A DNA stretch of 64,000 nucleotides from Robbsia betulipollinis. GTDB lineage: Bacteria; Pseudomonadota; Gammaproteobacteria; Burkholderiales; Burkholderiaceae. Location of the stretch: the NCBI RefSeq assembly GCF_026624755.1, contig NZ_JAPMXC010000001.1, positions 310,001 through 374,000 on the forward strand. Direction: 5' to 3'. Positions 55,100 to 63,828 of the stretch are shown one piece after another. The position numbers were made by a program, and so were the translations under genes. The stretch's first letter is position 1. Each line of letters begins with the position of its first letter. Below the pieces are notes generated by a model that worked only from the letters and a program-made list of their open reading frames with translations, was not told the DNA's origin and ran no database searches.

Positions 55100-56006
55100 A
55101 AAAACCACCGGCTTCAGGGTCCGCCCCGCCGGGGACGGACATGCGCCGACATACTTCCGGGACGCCGGTCATCGGGACGCCGGCCACCGGGTTGCCGGCC
55201 ACCGTGACGCCGGCCGTCGCAACCGCGCCGCCGTCACGCTGAGCGCTGCGTGCGTGGCGGCGCGCGATGCCGAACGGCGCCTGCTGGCCCGCGAGATCCA
55301 TGACGAACTCGGCGCCGAACTGACCGCCCTGCGCTATGCGCTGGCCCGGGTCGCGACATCGGTACCCGACAACGCGGCGGCCACGTGCGCCGCCGCGCTC
55401 GCGGCGGCCGACAGCGCGCTCGATGCGGCTTTCGCGGCGAGTCACCGTTTGATACAGCAGCGCGGCGTCCTGCCCGGCCGGGGTGAGCTGGGCGACACGA
55501 TGCGCGCATGGATCTCCTCGTTCGCGGAACGCGTCGGCCTGAGCGCATCCTTCGACTATCATGCGGACCCGGCGCTGGGGCCGCTCGACGATGCCAGCGC
55601 GCTGGCGTTGTTACGCATCACGCAGGAGGCGCTGAACAATGTCGCCCGGCATGCACGGGCCAGCATCGTCACCGTCCGTCTGAGCGTCACGCCCTCCGGC
55701 GCGACGCTCGTGGTCCGCGACAACGGCCGCGGCATGGATCCGGACAGGGTCAAGACTTCGCAGGCGGCCCGCAGCGCCAGTGCATCCGCCCTGCGCGGCG
55801 CCAGGCGGGATGCATACGCGTCGCACGGGCTGGGGCTGGCGGGCATGCGCGAACGCTGCGACGCCCTGGGCGGCCGGTTCGCGATCACGAGCCGGCCCGG
55901 CGACGGGGTCGAACTGCGGGCCTCGCTGCCCTGCGCCGCACGCACGCCCCGTACGTCCGGCCGCGTCGGGCGACCGGGTCGCGCCGGACCGCATGACACG
56001 CCGTAA
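55089..56006 (+). CDS. Sensorless NarL/DegS-type histidine kinase
   Basis: 305 residues if TTG 55089 is used; an in-frame stop lies at 55071 and no ATG precedes the kinase domain. H-box EIHDELGAELTALR has the phospho-His at residue 71; N-box RITQEALNNVARHA, G1 DNGRGMD and G2 GLGLAGMRERC are all intact, typical of HisKA_3 kinases. There is no membrane helix or sensor domain, so it is cytoplasmic. Residues ~25-45 are a DAGHR repeat from 15-nt tandem DNA. The response regulator follows 79 bases later. Signal unknown; flagellar neighbourhood suggests motility control. Confidence 0.8.
   Translation: MSSEKTTGFRVRPAGDGHAPTYFRDAGHRDAGHRVAGHRDAGRRNRAAVTLSAACVAARDAERRLLAREIHDELGAELTALRYALARVATSVPDNAAATCAAALAAADSALDAAFAASHRLIQQRGVLPGRGELGDTMRAWISSFAERVGLSASFDYHADPALGPLDDASALALLRITQEALNNVARHARASIVTVRLSVTPSGATLVVRDNGRGMDPDRVKTSQAARSASASALRGARRDAYASHGLGLAGMRERCDALGGRFAITSRPGDGVELRASLPCAARTPRTSGRVGRPGRAGPHDTP
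55158..55217 (+). repeat. 15-nt tandem repeat in the histidine-kinase N-terminus
   Basis: Four 15-base units (55158, 55173, 55188, 55203) of the type CGGGACGCCGGTCAT, encoding RDAGH, RDAGH, RVAGH, RDAGR before the H-box. Confidence 0.9.
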
Positions 56007-56085
56007 CGACATTTGCCACCGTTGTATGGGCAAAAAAACAAGCTGGTAAAAAAAACGTTTGGAAATACTCCACGGGGAGTCAGGG

Positions 56086-56745
56086 ATGTCAAGAATACTA
56101 TTGGTCGACGACCACGCCGCGATCAGGCAAGGAATTGCCCAGTTGCTCGTTTCCCGGGGTTTGTTCACCGAGGCGGTGGAAGCCGCGACCGGTGCGGAAG
56201 CGCTCGCGCACATCGAACGCGGCGAATGGACGATGGTCCTGCTCGACATCTCGCTGCCCGACATGAGCGGTGTCGAGGTGCTGCGCCGCATCAAGCGGCG
56301 CGTGCCCACGGTGCCGGTGCTGATGTTCTCGATGTATCGCGAGGATCAGTACGCGGTGCGGGCGCTGAAGGCCGGCGCGTCGGGCTACTTGTCGAAAACC
56401 GCGAGCGCCGCGGAACTCGCCACCGCGATGAGTCAGATCGCGGCGGGGCGAAAATACGTCAGCGCTTCGCTCGCCGAAGCCCTGGCGGACTACGTTTCGA
56501 CCGACGTCGACCAGCTTCCCCACGAGAAGCTGTCGAACCGCGAATACCAGACCCTGTGCATGCTCGGCTCCGGCAAGCGGCTCACCGACGTCGCCAACGT
56601 GCTGTCGCTGTCCGTCAAGACCGTCAGCGTGTACCGGTCGCGCCTGCTGGAAAAGCTGGGCCTGGCGAACAACGCCGAGTTGACCTATTACGTGATGCGC
56701 AATCAACTGGTGGACCTGGGCGCCAACCACAGCAACGCGGCCTGA
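56086..56745 (+). CDS. NarL/LuxR-type response regulator
   Basis: 219 residues. Receiver domain with the acidic pair in LLVDDHAA, the phospho-Asp in VLLDISLPDMSG and the Lys in GYLSKTAS. The C-terminal LuxR helix-turn-helix is LSNREYQTLCMLGSGKRLTDV followed by LSVKTVSVYRSRLLEKL. ATG 56086 has GGGAG 6 bases upstream; an earlier in-frame ATG is less likely. Partner of the kinase just upstream. It reads toward fliC, so control of flagellar genes is a natural guess. Confidence 0.9.
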   Translation: MSRILLVDDHAAIRQGIAQLLVSRGLFTEAVEAATGAEALAHIERGEWTMVLLDISLPDMSGVEVLRRIKRRVPTVPVLMFSMYREDQYAVRALKAGASGYLSKTASAAELATAMSQIAAGRKYVSASLAEALADYVSTDVDQLPHEKLSNREYQTLCMLGSGKRLTDVANVLSLSVKTVSVYRSRLLEKLGLANNAELTYYVMRNQLVDLGANHSNAA

Positions 56746-56999
56746 GCGGCGCATTTCGCACGGCGCGCGCCGCGCGCCGCTGTCCGCCCCCGCGCCATTC
56801 GTCGCCATGCCGCGTTAAATAGACTGTTCCTCCCCCCCTGTTCGACCAATTGCCCCCCGCCGGCAGCCGCTATGATCCATTGCATCGGCTGACGGTGGCA
56901 CCCATCGCAAGGAGTGCTTCCAGAGGCCGCTCCCCCTGCGACGCAGGCATCCTCCATAGCAGTTTTCGGGCCTTCCCGGAAAGTTTTTGAAGCAAACCC

Positions 57000-57026
57000 T
57001 CAAGCTTTCCGGATCCGTTCCGATAA
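57000..57026 (+). promoter_or_regulatory. Sigma-28 (FliA) promoter of fliC
   Basis: TCAAGCTT (57000-57007), an 11-base spacer and TCCGATAA (57019-57026). The E. coli FliA consensus is TAAAGTTT-N11-GCCGATAA; this has 6/8 and 7/8 matches with exact spacing. It lies ~98 bases before the fliC ATG. The rest of 56746-57123 holds nothing else I recognise. Confidence 0.8.
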
Positions 57027-57123
57027 CCATTACAACGGCGGCGATCGGCTCAGTGATACCGGTACTGCCTCCCGTTGCGGCGATCCCGCCGGAAAGCACC
57101 AATTTTGGATATAGGAGCGCCTC

Positions 57124-58746
57124 ATGGCCCAGATCATTAGCAACAACACCGCATCGCTGGTAGCGCAGAACAACCTGAACAAGGCCTCGTCGACGTACTC
57201 GACCGCGATCAACCAACTGTCTTCCGGCAAGAAGGTTTCCAGCGCCGCGGACAACTCCGCCGCACTGGCGATCTCGGGCCGCATGCAGTCGCAGATCAAC
57301 GGCAACACGCAGGCCATCTCGAACGCGAACGACGGTATCGCCCTGGCGCAGACGGCGGACTCCGCGTTCTCGCAGATCACGTCGAACCTGCAGCAGATCC
57401 GGACCCTCGCCGTACAGTCGGCGAACTCCACGTATTCCGCGTCGGACCGCGCGTCGCTGAACCAGCAGGCGCAGCAGCTCCTGTCGCAGGTCAACACGAT
57501 CGCCACGCAAACGCAGTACAACGGTCAAACCCTGCTCGACGGCAGCTTCGGTTCGGCAACGTTCCAGACCGGCGCGAACGCAGGCCAGTCGACGACGGTC
57601 AACCTGAGCCAGGGCGTGCGCACGTCGCAGATCGGTCAGACCGCGGCGCAGACGTTCAGCCTCGCCAGCATCAACAAGGGTGTCGTGGCAGCCGCCGGCG
57701 ACGGCCTGTCGAACGCCAGCGCCTCGAAGGCCCTGTCGATCCAGCTGGGCGATGGCCCGGCCAAGACGATCGGCCAGGCGGTCGCGGGTGCGGAAGCCGG
57801 CCAGGACGCGAACAGCGCCTTCGCCGCAGTGGCCGCGATCAACGGCGCGAACATCTCGGGCCTGACCGCCACGGCGACCAACGTCCAGACCTTCACGACC
57901 GCGAACGAAAAGCCGTCCGCATCCGCCGACAACGTCGTCAACCTGAAGATCAACGGCACGTCGATTTTCGGTGATAGCGGCATGACCGTCGCCAAGGGTA
58001 CGTCGGTGTCGACCGGCGACCTGGTGAACCAGATCAACTCGGTGGCGGGCACGACGGGCGTCTCCGCATCGCTCGACGATGGCGGCAGCCTGAAGCTGTC
58101 GTCCACCGACGGCCGCAACATCACGATCTCGCAAACGTCGAAGACCACCGAAGGCGGCAGCGGCGATTACAAGTTGCTGCAAGGCGGTTCGAGCAACGTC
58201 GCCGACCCGGCAAGCACCACGCAGTTCACGGCCGACTCGGCCGTCGAAACGAACGGCGCGACCGGCGCGGGCGGCAAGGCCACGGTGCTGCAGGGCACGA
58301 TGTCGCTGTCGTCGTCGAAGGAAATCAAGCTGAGCGGCGCGGGCGACGCGAATCTGTACACCGAAGCGCCGAACGGCAACACCGTGGCCGGCAACGGCAA
58401 GTCGGCGACGATCAGCCTGAACACGCAAACCACGCTGGCCAGCCTGTCGCTGAAGACCGCGGCGTCGTCGACGGCGGCGCTCCAGTCGCTCGACTCGGCG
58501 CTGGCGACGGTAAGCACGCTGCAGGGTGCCGTCGGCGCGATCCAGAACCGCTTCGACTCGACGATCTCGAACCTGAACGCGATCACGCAGAACGCGAAGT
58601 CGGCGCAGTCGTCGATCACCGATGCCGACTACGCGTCGGTGGCCTCGACGCTGTCGACCGCGGACGTGTTGCAGCAATCGGGTGTCGCGATGGTCAGCAA
58701 GGCGAACCAGATCCCGAACCAGATCCTGAAGCTCGTCACGGGCTAA
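57124..58746 (+). CDS. fliC: Flagellin
   Basis: 540 residues. The conserved N-terminal D0/D1 helices start MAQIISNNTASLVAQNNLNK and carry LSSGKKVSSAADNSAALAIS; the C-terminal D1/D0 is AVGAIQNRFDSTISNLNAIT and ends QIPNQILKLVTG. The middle (~170-440) is a variable, Ala/Thr/Gly-rich surface region. No signal peptide, as expected for type III flagellar export. AGGAG lies 6 bases before the ATG and a sigma-28 promoter upstream. A terminator hairpin follows. Confidence 0.95.
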   Translation: MAQIISNNTASLVAQNNLNKASSTYSTAINQLSSGKKVSSAADNSAALAISGRMQSQINGNTQAISNANDGIALAQTADSAFSQITSNLQQIRTLAVQSANSTYSASDRASLNQQAQQLLSQVNTIATQTQYNGQTLLDGSFGSATFQTGANAGQSTTVNLSQGVRTSQIGQTAAQTFSLASINKGVVAAAGDGLSNASASKALSIQLGDGPAKTIGQAVAGAEAGQDANSAFAAVAAINGANISGLTATATNVQTFTTANEKPSASADNVVNLKINGTSIFGDSGMTVAKGTSVSTGDLVNQINSVAGTTGVSASLDDGGSLKLSSTDGRNITISQTSKTTEGGSGDYKLLQGGSSNVADPASTTQFTADSAVETNGATGAGGKATVLQGTMSLSSSKEIKLSGAGDANLYTEAPNGNTVAGNGKSATISLNTQTTLASLSLKTAASSTAALQSLDSALATVSTLQGAVGAIQNRFDSTISNLNAITQNAKSAQSSITDADYASVASTLSTADVLQQSGVAMVSKANQIPNQILKLVTG

Positions 58747-58769
58747 GGCGCATCACGGCGGATGATGGC

Positions 58770-58796
58770 CATCCGGCGCGCGTCGCGCGCCGGATG
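58770..58796 (+). terminator. Terminator hairpin after fliC
   Basis: CATCCGGCGCG and CGCGCCGGATG pair perfectly over 11 bp around a 5-base loop, 24 bases after the flagellin stop. It would keep the abundant fliC message separate from fliD. No T run follows. Confidence 0.65.
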
Positions 58797-58864
58797 AAAC
58801 AGGATGCGGCTCACGCCGCATCCGCCACAAACCGCATCCGGCACACCCTACGAATCCGACAGCA

Positions 58865-61150
58865 ATGGTCACGATTTCCTCGGTCAGCAGCGCGAACAAG
58901 CCCGCATCCGCCGTTTCGGCGAATGCAGGCGGCAGCGCAGCGGCGGCCAACGGAAGCAAGACCCCCGCCGCGGGTGGCAATGGCAGCAACAACGGCAACG
59001 TTGGCAACAATAGCAACAACGGCAGCGGCGGCAGCAACAACGGCACTGACGGCGCGAACGCCGGCAATGCGGCAAATTCCAAATCGGCGCAGGACAGCGC
59101 GGCGTCGATCATCTCGTCGATGAACGTGGGCGGCAGCTCGCTCTCGCTCGGCAGCATGCTCACGGGATTGATGAAGGTCGCCAGCATTCCGCTGACGAAC
59201 TACCAGCATCAGCAAGGCAGCGTGCAGACCGAGATTTCGGCCTACGCGCAGCTCAAGTCCGACCTCTCCACGTTTCAGTCGTCGCTCAACACGCTGACGC
59301 TCGCGGCGAACTTCAAGGCCCTGGCCGCCACGTCGAGCGATAGCGGCGTCGCGACCGCCAAGGTCTTCACCGGCGCGCAACCCGGCAACTACACGGTCAA
59401 CGTCAGTCAGCTGGCGCAGGCCCAGACCCTCGTCTCCGAGGGTCAGAAAAGCGTGAGCACCGCGATCGGTTCGGGCGCGGACACCACGCTGACGATCAAT
59501 CTGGGCACCGTAGGCGCGACCACGTCCAAGGACGATAGCGGCGCGAGCACCACCACGGGCGGCACGGCCGATGCAGAAGGTCACTACGCCGACGGCACGA
59601 CCTTCACGCCGGGCGGCACCAGCAAGACGATCAAGATCAACAGCAGCAACAACACGCTGGGCGGCATCCGCGATGCGATCAACGGCGCCGCGATCGGCGT
59701 CACCGCATCGATCGTCAACGACGGCGGCGCCTCGCCCTACCGGCTGGTGCTGACGAATTCGGCCACCGGCGCCGCGCAGGCGATGCAGGTCACCGCGAAA
59801 GGCGACGATGCCGTCGGCGCCCTGCTCGGTTTCGATCCGGCGGGCACGCAGGCGATGAAGCAGACCACGGCCGCGCAGGATGCGCAGCTTTCGGTCAACG
59901 GCATTTCGCTGAACAGCCCGTCGAACACGGTCTCATCCGCGCTCAGCGGCTTCACGCTGGCGCTGAGCAAGGTGGGCGCGACGACGCTGTCGGTGGTCAA
60001 CGATACGTCGACCGTCGAATCGAACGTCGGCGGCTTCGTCGACGCGTACAACACGCTGGCCAACTCGTTGTCGAGTCTGACCAATTACGACGCGAACGAT
60101 TCGTCGAAGAACGGCATCCTGCTGGGCGATTCCACGACGCGCGACATCAAGAGCGCGCTGCAGCGCATCGTCACGGGTTCGATCGACGGCGGCAGCGGAC
60201 TGAACACGCTTGCCGACGTCGGCATCGGCTTCAGCAACGACGGCACGCTGGCGGTGGACGAGCCGACGCTGCAGTCGGCGCTGCAAAACAACCTGACGGG
60301 CGTGGCCTCGCTGTTCGGCACGAACGGCACCACGACCGACAACGGCGTCACCTATCTGAATGCGGGCAGCGGCACGCAGGCCGGCAAATACGACATCCGC
60401 GTCACCCAGGCCGCGACGCAGGGCGCCCTCACCGGCACCGCCGCCGCGGATCTCGAAAAAGCTTCGATCGGTCCGCTGAGCCTCACGGTCACGGTGGACG
60501 GCACGACGCAGAACATCGCGCTGCCGCAAAAAGCCTATGCGAGCGCCGGCGACGCCGCTGCGGCGCTGCAGAACGCGATCAACGGCAATGCCGCGTTTAC
60601 CGCCAGTGGCGCGAGCGTGAATGTCGCCGCGGACGATCAGGGCACCCTGAGCCTGACGTCGACTTCCTACGGAGCCGGTTCGCGCGTGAGCGTGGCGGGC
60701 AACGGCGCGCAAACGCTGTTCGGCGACACGTCCGTCAAGGGCAGTGCGGGCCTCGACGTCAAAGGCTCGATCGGCGGTTTCGCCGGCACGGGTTCCGGCC
60801 AGACGCTGCTCGGCCAGCCCGGCACGGCGGTGGCAGGGTTGTCCGTGCAGGTGGGCGGCGACGGGACCGGTCCGCGCGGCAGCGTGTCCTATTCGGTGGG
60901 TTTCGCGGCGCAATTGTCCGGTTATATCGACAATGCGACCGGCACCACCGGCGCGATCGCCAATGCGACGAAGACGCTGGATACGCGCGTGGCGTCGATC
61001 GGCAAGCAGATTACCAGTTTCCAGTCGCACCTCTCGCAGGTGCAGGCGAATTACCAGACGCAGTTTTCCGCGTTGAACACGCTGTCGACGAAGATGAAAA
61101 CCGCGTCGACGGTGTTGAATGCGCAGTTCAACAACACGTCGAAGAGTTGA
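58865..61150 (+). CDS. fliD: Flagellar filament cap protein FliD (hook-associated protein 2)
   Basis: 761 residues. The FliD N-domain appears at about residue 100 (GMLTGLMK-type helix reading SLGSMLTGLMKVASIPLTNY) and the C-domain ends DTRVASIGKQITSFQSHLSQ before the terminal helix. The first ~80 residues are a Gly/Asn/Ala-rich low-complexity extension (GNGSNNGNVGNNSNNG…) that ordinary FliD proteins of ~450-500 residues lack. It forms the pentameric cap that folds flagellin at the filament tip. No clear ribosome site is seen. Confidence 0.9.
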   Translation: MVTISSVSSANKPASAVSANAGGSAAAANGSKTPAAGGNGSNNGNVGNNSNNGSGGSNNGTDGANAGNAANSKSAQDSAASIISSMNVGGSSLSLGSMLTGLMKVASIPLTNYQHQQGSVQTEISAYAQLKSDLSTFQSSLNTLTLAANFKALAATSSDSGVATAKVFTGAQPGNYTVNVSQLAQAQTLVSEGQKSVSTAIGSGADTTLTINLGTVGATTSKDDSGASTTTGGTADAEGHYADGTTFTPGGTSKTIKINSSNNTLGGIRDAINGAAIGVTASIVNDGGASPYRLVLTNSATGAAQAMQVTAKGDDAVGALLGFDPAGTQAMKQTTAAQDAQLSVNGISLNSPSNTVSSALSGFTLALSKVGATTLSVVNDTSTVESNVGGFVDAYNTLANSLSSLTNYDANDSSKNGILLGDSTTRDIKSALQRIVTGSIDGGSGLNTLADVGIGFSNDGTLAVDEPTLQSALQNNLTGVASLFGTNGTTTDNGVTYLNAGSGTQAGKYDIRVTQAATQGALTGTAAADLEKASIGPLSLTVTVDGTTQNIALPQKAYASAGDAAAALQNAINGNAAFTASGASVNVAADDQGTLSLTSTSYGAGSRVSVAGNGAQTLFGDTSVKGSAGLDVKGSIGGFAGTGSGQTLLGQPGTAVAGLSVQVGGDGTGPRGSVSYSVGFAAQLSGYIDNATGTTGAIANATKTLDTRVASIGKQITSFQSHLSQVQANYQTQFSALNTLSTKMKTASTVLNAQFNNTSKS

Positions 61151-61268
61151 CAGATCCAAGACAGATCCAAGACAGATTCACGATGGAATCGCGTCAGAAC
61201 CACGTTACGACACCCGCGGCACCGCCGCGGCAACGCAAGTGCAGTCCGGGAATTTGAAGGAGAAAAGG

Positions 61269-61703
61269 ATGTTTTCACCCAGCCAGTTCGGTGCCAATGC
61301 CTACGCGCGCGTGGGTGCGCAGACCGCCACCTTCGGCGCCAGTCCCCAGCGGCTGGCGATCATGATGTTCGAGGCCAGCCGCACCGCCATCGTGCAGTGC
61401 CGCATGCATATGCGGGCCGGCCGCATGGCGGAAAAAGGCGCGGCCGTTTCCAAGGCCGTCATGATCATCGGCGGCGGCCTCAAGGAAAGTCTGGACATGG
61501 ACAACGGCGGCCAGGTGGCCGAGCGGCTGGCCGGTCATTACGACGCGATGCTCGAGATGCTGACCCGCGCGAATCTGCGCAACGACGAGCCGCTGTTCGA
61601 CGAAGTCGACCGAATGCTCAAGGCGCTCGAGGACGTGTGGCGCAGTGCGCCGGCGGCGAACCCGGCAGCATCGGCGATGACCGCACAAGCGGTGGGAGCG
61701 TAA
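61269..61703 (+). CDS. fliS: Flagellin chaperone FliS
   Basis: 144 residues of helical FliS type. Features: ANAYARVGAQTATFGASPQRLAIMMFE, then EKGAAVSKAVMIIGGGLKESLD and the terminal DVWRSA. It holds flagellin unfolded before export. GAAGGAGAAAAGG precedes the ATG at 61269. The next gene, fliT, begins two bases after its stop. Confidence 0.93.
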   Translation: MFSPSQFGANAYARVGAQTATFGASPQRLAIMMFEASRTAIVQCRMHMRAGRMAEKGAAVSKAVMIIGGGLKESLDMDNGGQVAERLAGHYDAMLEMLTRANLRNDEPLFDEVDRMLKALEDVWRSAPAANPAASAMTAQAVGA

Positions 61704-61704
61704 G

Positions 61705-62040
61705 ATGAGCGGTTTCGAACAGCTGATCGAGCGTTACGAGGCCATCGCTTCGATCACGCAGCAGATGCGTGAAGCCGCCGTTCAGGAAAACTGGGAGGGA
61801 TTGCTGTCGATGCAGGAGGCCTATGTCGCACTGGTCGAACTGCTGCGGCCCAGCGATGTCGACCTGCCGCTTACCGAACCCCAGCGGGCGCGCAAGCTCG
61901 ACGTCATCCGCCGGATTCTCGACGACGACGCGAAGATCCGCGCCCGTGTCGATCCCCGCCTCGCCCGCCTGTCGGCCTTGCTGGCGAGCGGCCGGCAGAC
62001 CCGCGCGCTGCAAGGCGCCTACGGCGTGGCAATGGAATAG
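61705..62040 (+). CDS. fliT: Flagellar export chaperone FliT
   Basis: 111 residues, all helical, with the typical FEQLIERYEAIASITQQM start and a repeated Leu/Asp/Arg pattern. It is a FliD chaperone and feedback regulator of FlhDC in related bacteria. Position directly after fliS is the usual order and supports the call, since the sequence is poorly conserved. Confidence 0.85.
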   Translation: MSGFEQLIERYEAIASITQQMREAAVQENWEGLLSMQEAYVALVELLRPSDVDLPLTEPQRARKLDVIRRILDDDAKIRARVDPRLARLSALLASGRQTRALQGAYGVAME

Positions 62041-62122
62041 CTGCGCGCGGGATGCGCCGGCTGCGCGGCGCATTCCCCTGCCCGCGAGGCCGCCCCGCGC
62101 CACTCACTGGAGAGGCCGCCAC

Positions 62123-63418
62123 ATGAACGCGCTCGACAAGATTGGAATGAACCTGATGCCGCTGCGGCTCGACACGATGTTGTCGGGTATCGGAGCGGGA
62201 TCGGGTGCGCGCACGGCCGGCGCCGATGGCGGCAGCATCTCGCAACAACCCAACACCCTGAACGGCTCGCCCGATTCGAACGCCTTTGCGGCGGCGCCGC
62301 GCGCGCTGCCCGCGGCATCGACGCAGGCGACGGTCAGCGTCGATGCGCGAGTGCTGGACGCCCTCTCGCGCCTGCCCGGCGAATTGCCGTTGATCCAGGC
62401 CAGCAAGCCGTTGTGTCCGGTGCCGCCGCGCGATGCCGCCGCCGCGGTCCAGAATACGGCGGGCGGCACGTCCGGCAGCGGCGCGGGCGCCCGTCCGGCG
62501 TTGATCGTCGTCGGTGCGCCGCAGAGTGCGAACGCCACGCCGGCGGCGGGCGCCGCGCCCGTTGCCAGCAGTGCATTCACCGCCCTGCTCGCCCGCGCGC
62601 TGCAACAGACCCTGGAGAACAGCGGCCTTTTCTACGAATCGCACCTCGCGCAATGGGCCGGCGGCCAGCGGCCGATCACCGACCTCGACCGCGAGCCGCA
62701 ATCGCATCTCGCACCGCTGGACGGCCCCGCGGCGCCAGGGCAGGCCGACGACGCGCAGGATGATGGGCCGTCCGCGACTCTGGAATTCCTGCCGCAGGCG
62801 CTGAATCACGCGCTGCACAACGCGTTGCCGCCCGTCCTGCAAAACGCCCTGCAGAACGCGCTGCACTATGCGCGCGCCAATGGTCTGGAATTTGTCGGCG
62901 GCGAGTCCCCGCCGGCCGCGTCTCCGGGCCCGTTCGGCCGCGCCGGCACGGGCGATGGCGCCGTTGGCATGGCGGACCACGCCGCCGACAGCGCGGCGCG
63001 GCTCGTCGACGCGATTCATCCGGACATCGTATCGACCGTGCGCCAGCAGATGGAATTGTTGCAGAACCCGGTGCTGCGCTGGAGCGGCGAGGCCTGGCCC
63101 GGAACGCGGATGGATTGGGAGATCGAACGTCGCGACGAACGCCGCGAGGATGGCGCCGCCTGGAATTCGGGAGAACCGGCGGAGCCCTCCTGGCGCATGC
63201 AGGTCAGCCTGAACCTGCCGCATCTCGGCACCGTGGACGCGGATCTGCAGCTCGCGGGCTCGCGCCTCGTCGCACGTCTGAAAGCGCAACCGGACAGCGC
63301 CGCGTCGCTGCTGCACGACAGCGACGACCTGCGCCGGCGTCTCGCCGGCACGGGCCTGGAACTGAAAAGCCTGGCGGTCAGGGAAACGCCGGACGCCAGC
63401 CGGCAGCGTGCATCATGA
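62123..63418 (+). CDS. fliK: Flagellar hook-length control protein (FliK-like)
   Basis: 431 residues. The N-terminal ~250 residues are Ala/Pro-rich and disordered. The C-terminal part has the Flg_hook domain pattern WRMQVSLNLPHLGTVDADLQL and a following ARLKAQPDSAASLL, as expected for the FliK cap-domain. It sets hook length and signals the export switch through FlhB. GGAGAGG lies 7 bases before ATG 62123. Its stop overlaps the ATG of the FlhB-like gene. Confidence 0.82.
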   Translation: MNALDKIGMNLMPLRLDTMLSGIGAGSGARTAGADGGSISQQPNTLNGSPDSNAFAAAPRALPAASTQATVSVDARVLDALSRLPGELPLIQASKPLCPVPPRDAAAAVQNTAGGTSGSGAGARPALIVVGAPQSANATPAAGAAPVASSAFTALLARALQQTLENSGLFYESHLAQWAGGQRPITDLDREPQSHLAPLDGPAAPGQADDAQDDGPSATLEFLPQALNHALHNALPPVLQNALQNALHYARANGLEFVGGESPPAASPGPFGRAGTGDGAVGMADHAADSAARLVDAIHPDIVSTVRQQMELLQNPVLRWSGEAWPGTRMDWEIERRDERREDGAAWNSGEPAEPSWRMQVSLNLPHLGTVDADLQLAGSRLVARLKAQPDSAASLLHDSDDLRRRLAGTGLELKSLAVRETPDASRQRAS

Positions 63419-63771
63419 GCGTCCGCCCGAGCGACATCGAAGAAGCGCTGCGGTCGGAGTCGGGCCCGGATCCGCGCCGTACCGCCATCGCCCTGTCCTA
63501 CGACAAATCGGGCAGCGGCGCGCCGAAGGTGGTGGCCAAGGGATACGGGTTGATCGCCGACTCGATCATCGAGCGGGCCCGCGCCGAGGGGCTCTATGTG
63601 CACGACGCCCCGGAAATGGTCGCGATGCTCGCGCACGTCGCGCTCGACCGGGAGATACCGCCGGCACTGTACCAGGCCGTCGCGGAACTGCTCGGCTGGC
63701 TGTACAGCCTCGAATCCCGCACCGGCGGGCCGCCGCCACCGCCAGGCGCCTATCCGGGGCCGCGCAGCTAG
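63415..63771 (+). CDS. FlhB C-terminal-domain-like protein
   Basis: 118 residues. It matches the cytoplasmic tail of FlhB/YscU proteins (AIALSYDKSGSGAPKVVAKG; IPPALYQAVAELLGWLYSL). The membrane helices and the NPTH autocleavage motif of true FlhB are absent. Such stand-alone tail proteins accompany fliK in many proteobacteria and may tune the export-switch. ATG overlaps the fliK stop (ATGA). Confidence 0.88.
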   Translation: MSVRPSDIEEALRSESGPDPRRTAIALSYDKSGSGAPKVVAKGYGLIADSIIERARAEGLYVHDAPEMVAMLAHVALDREIPPALYQAVAELLGWLYSLESRTGGPPPPPGAYPGPRS

Positions 63772-63782
63772 CCGGGCGCGAG

Positions 63783-63806
63783 CGCGACGGCGCATGCCGC
63801 GTTTTT
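63783..63806. terminator. Terminator between the flhB-like gene and fliE
   Basis: CGGC-GCAT-GCCG flanked by CG/CG with one bulged A forms the stem; five T follow at 63802-63806. It lies between two converging operons. Confidence 0.55.
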
Positions 63807-63828
63807 CTGAAGGCGCACGTCGACGGGT

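Noticed and set aside
56059-56085. Upstream in-frame start for the response regulator
   Set aside because: It would add nine residues ahead of the standard MSRILLVDDH start and lies over the ribosome site.
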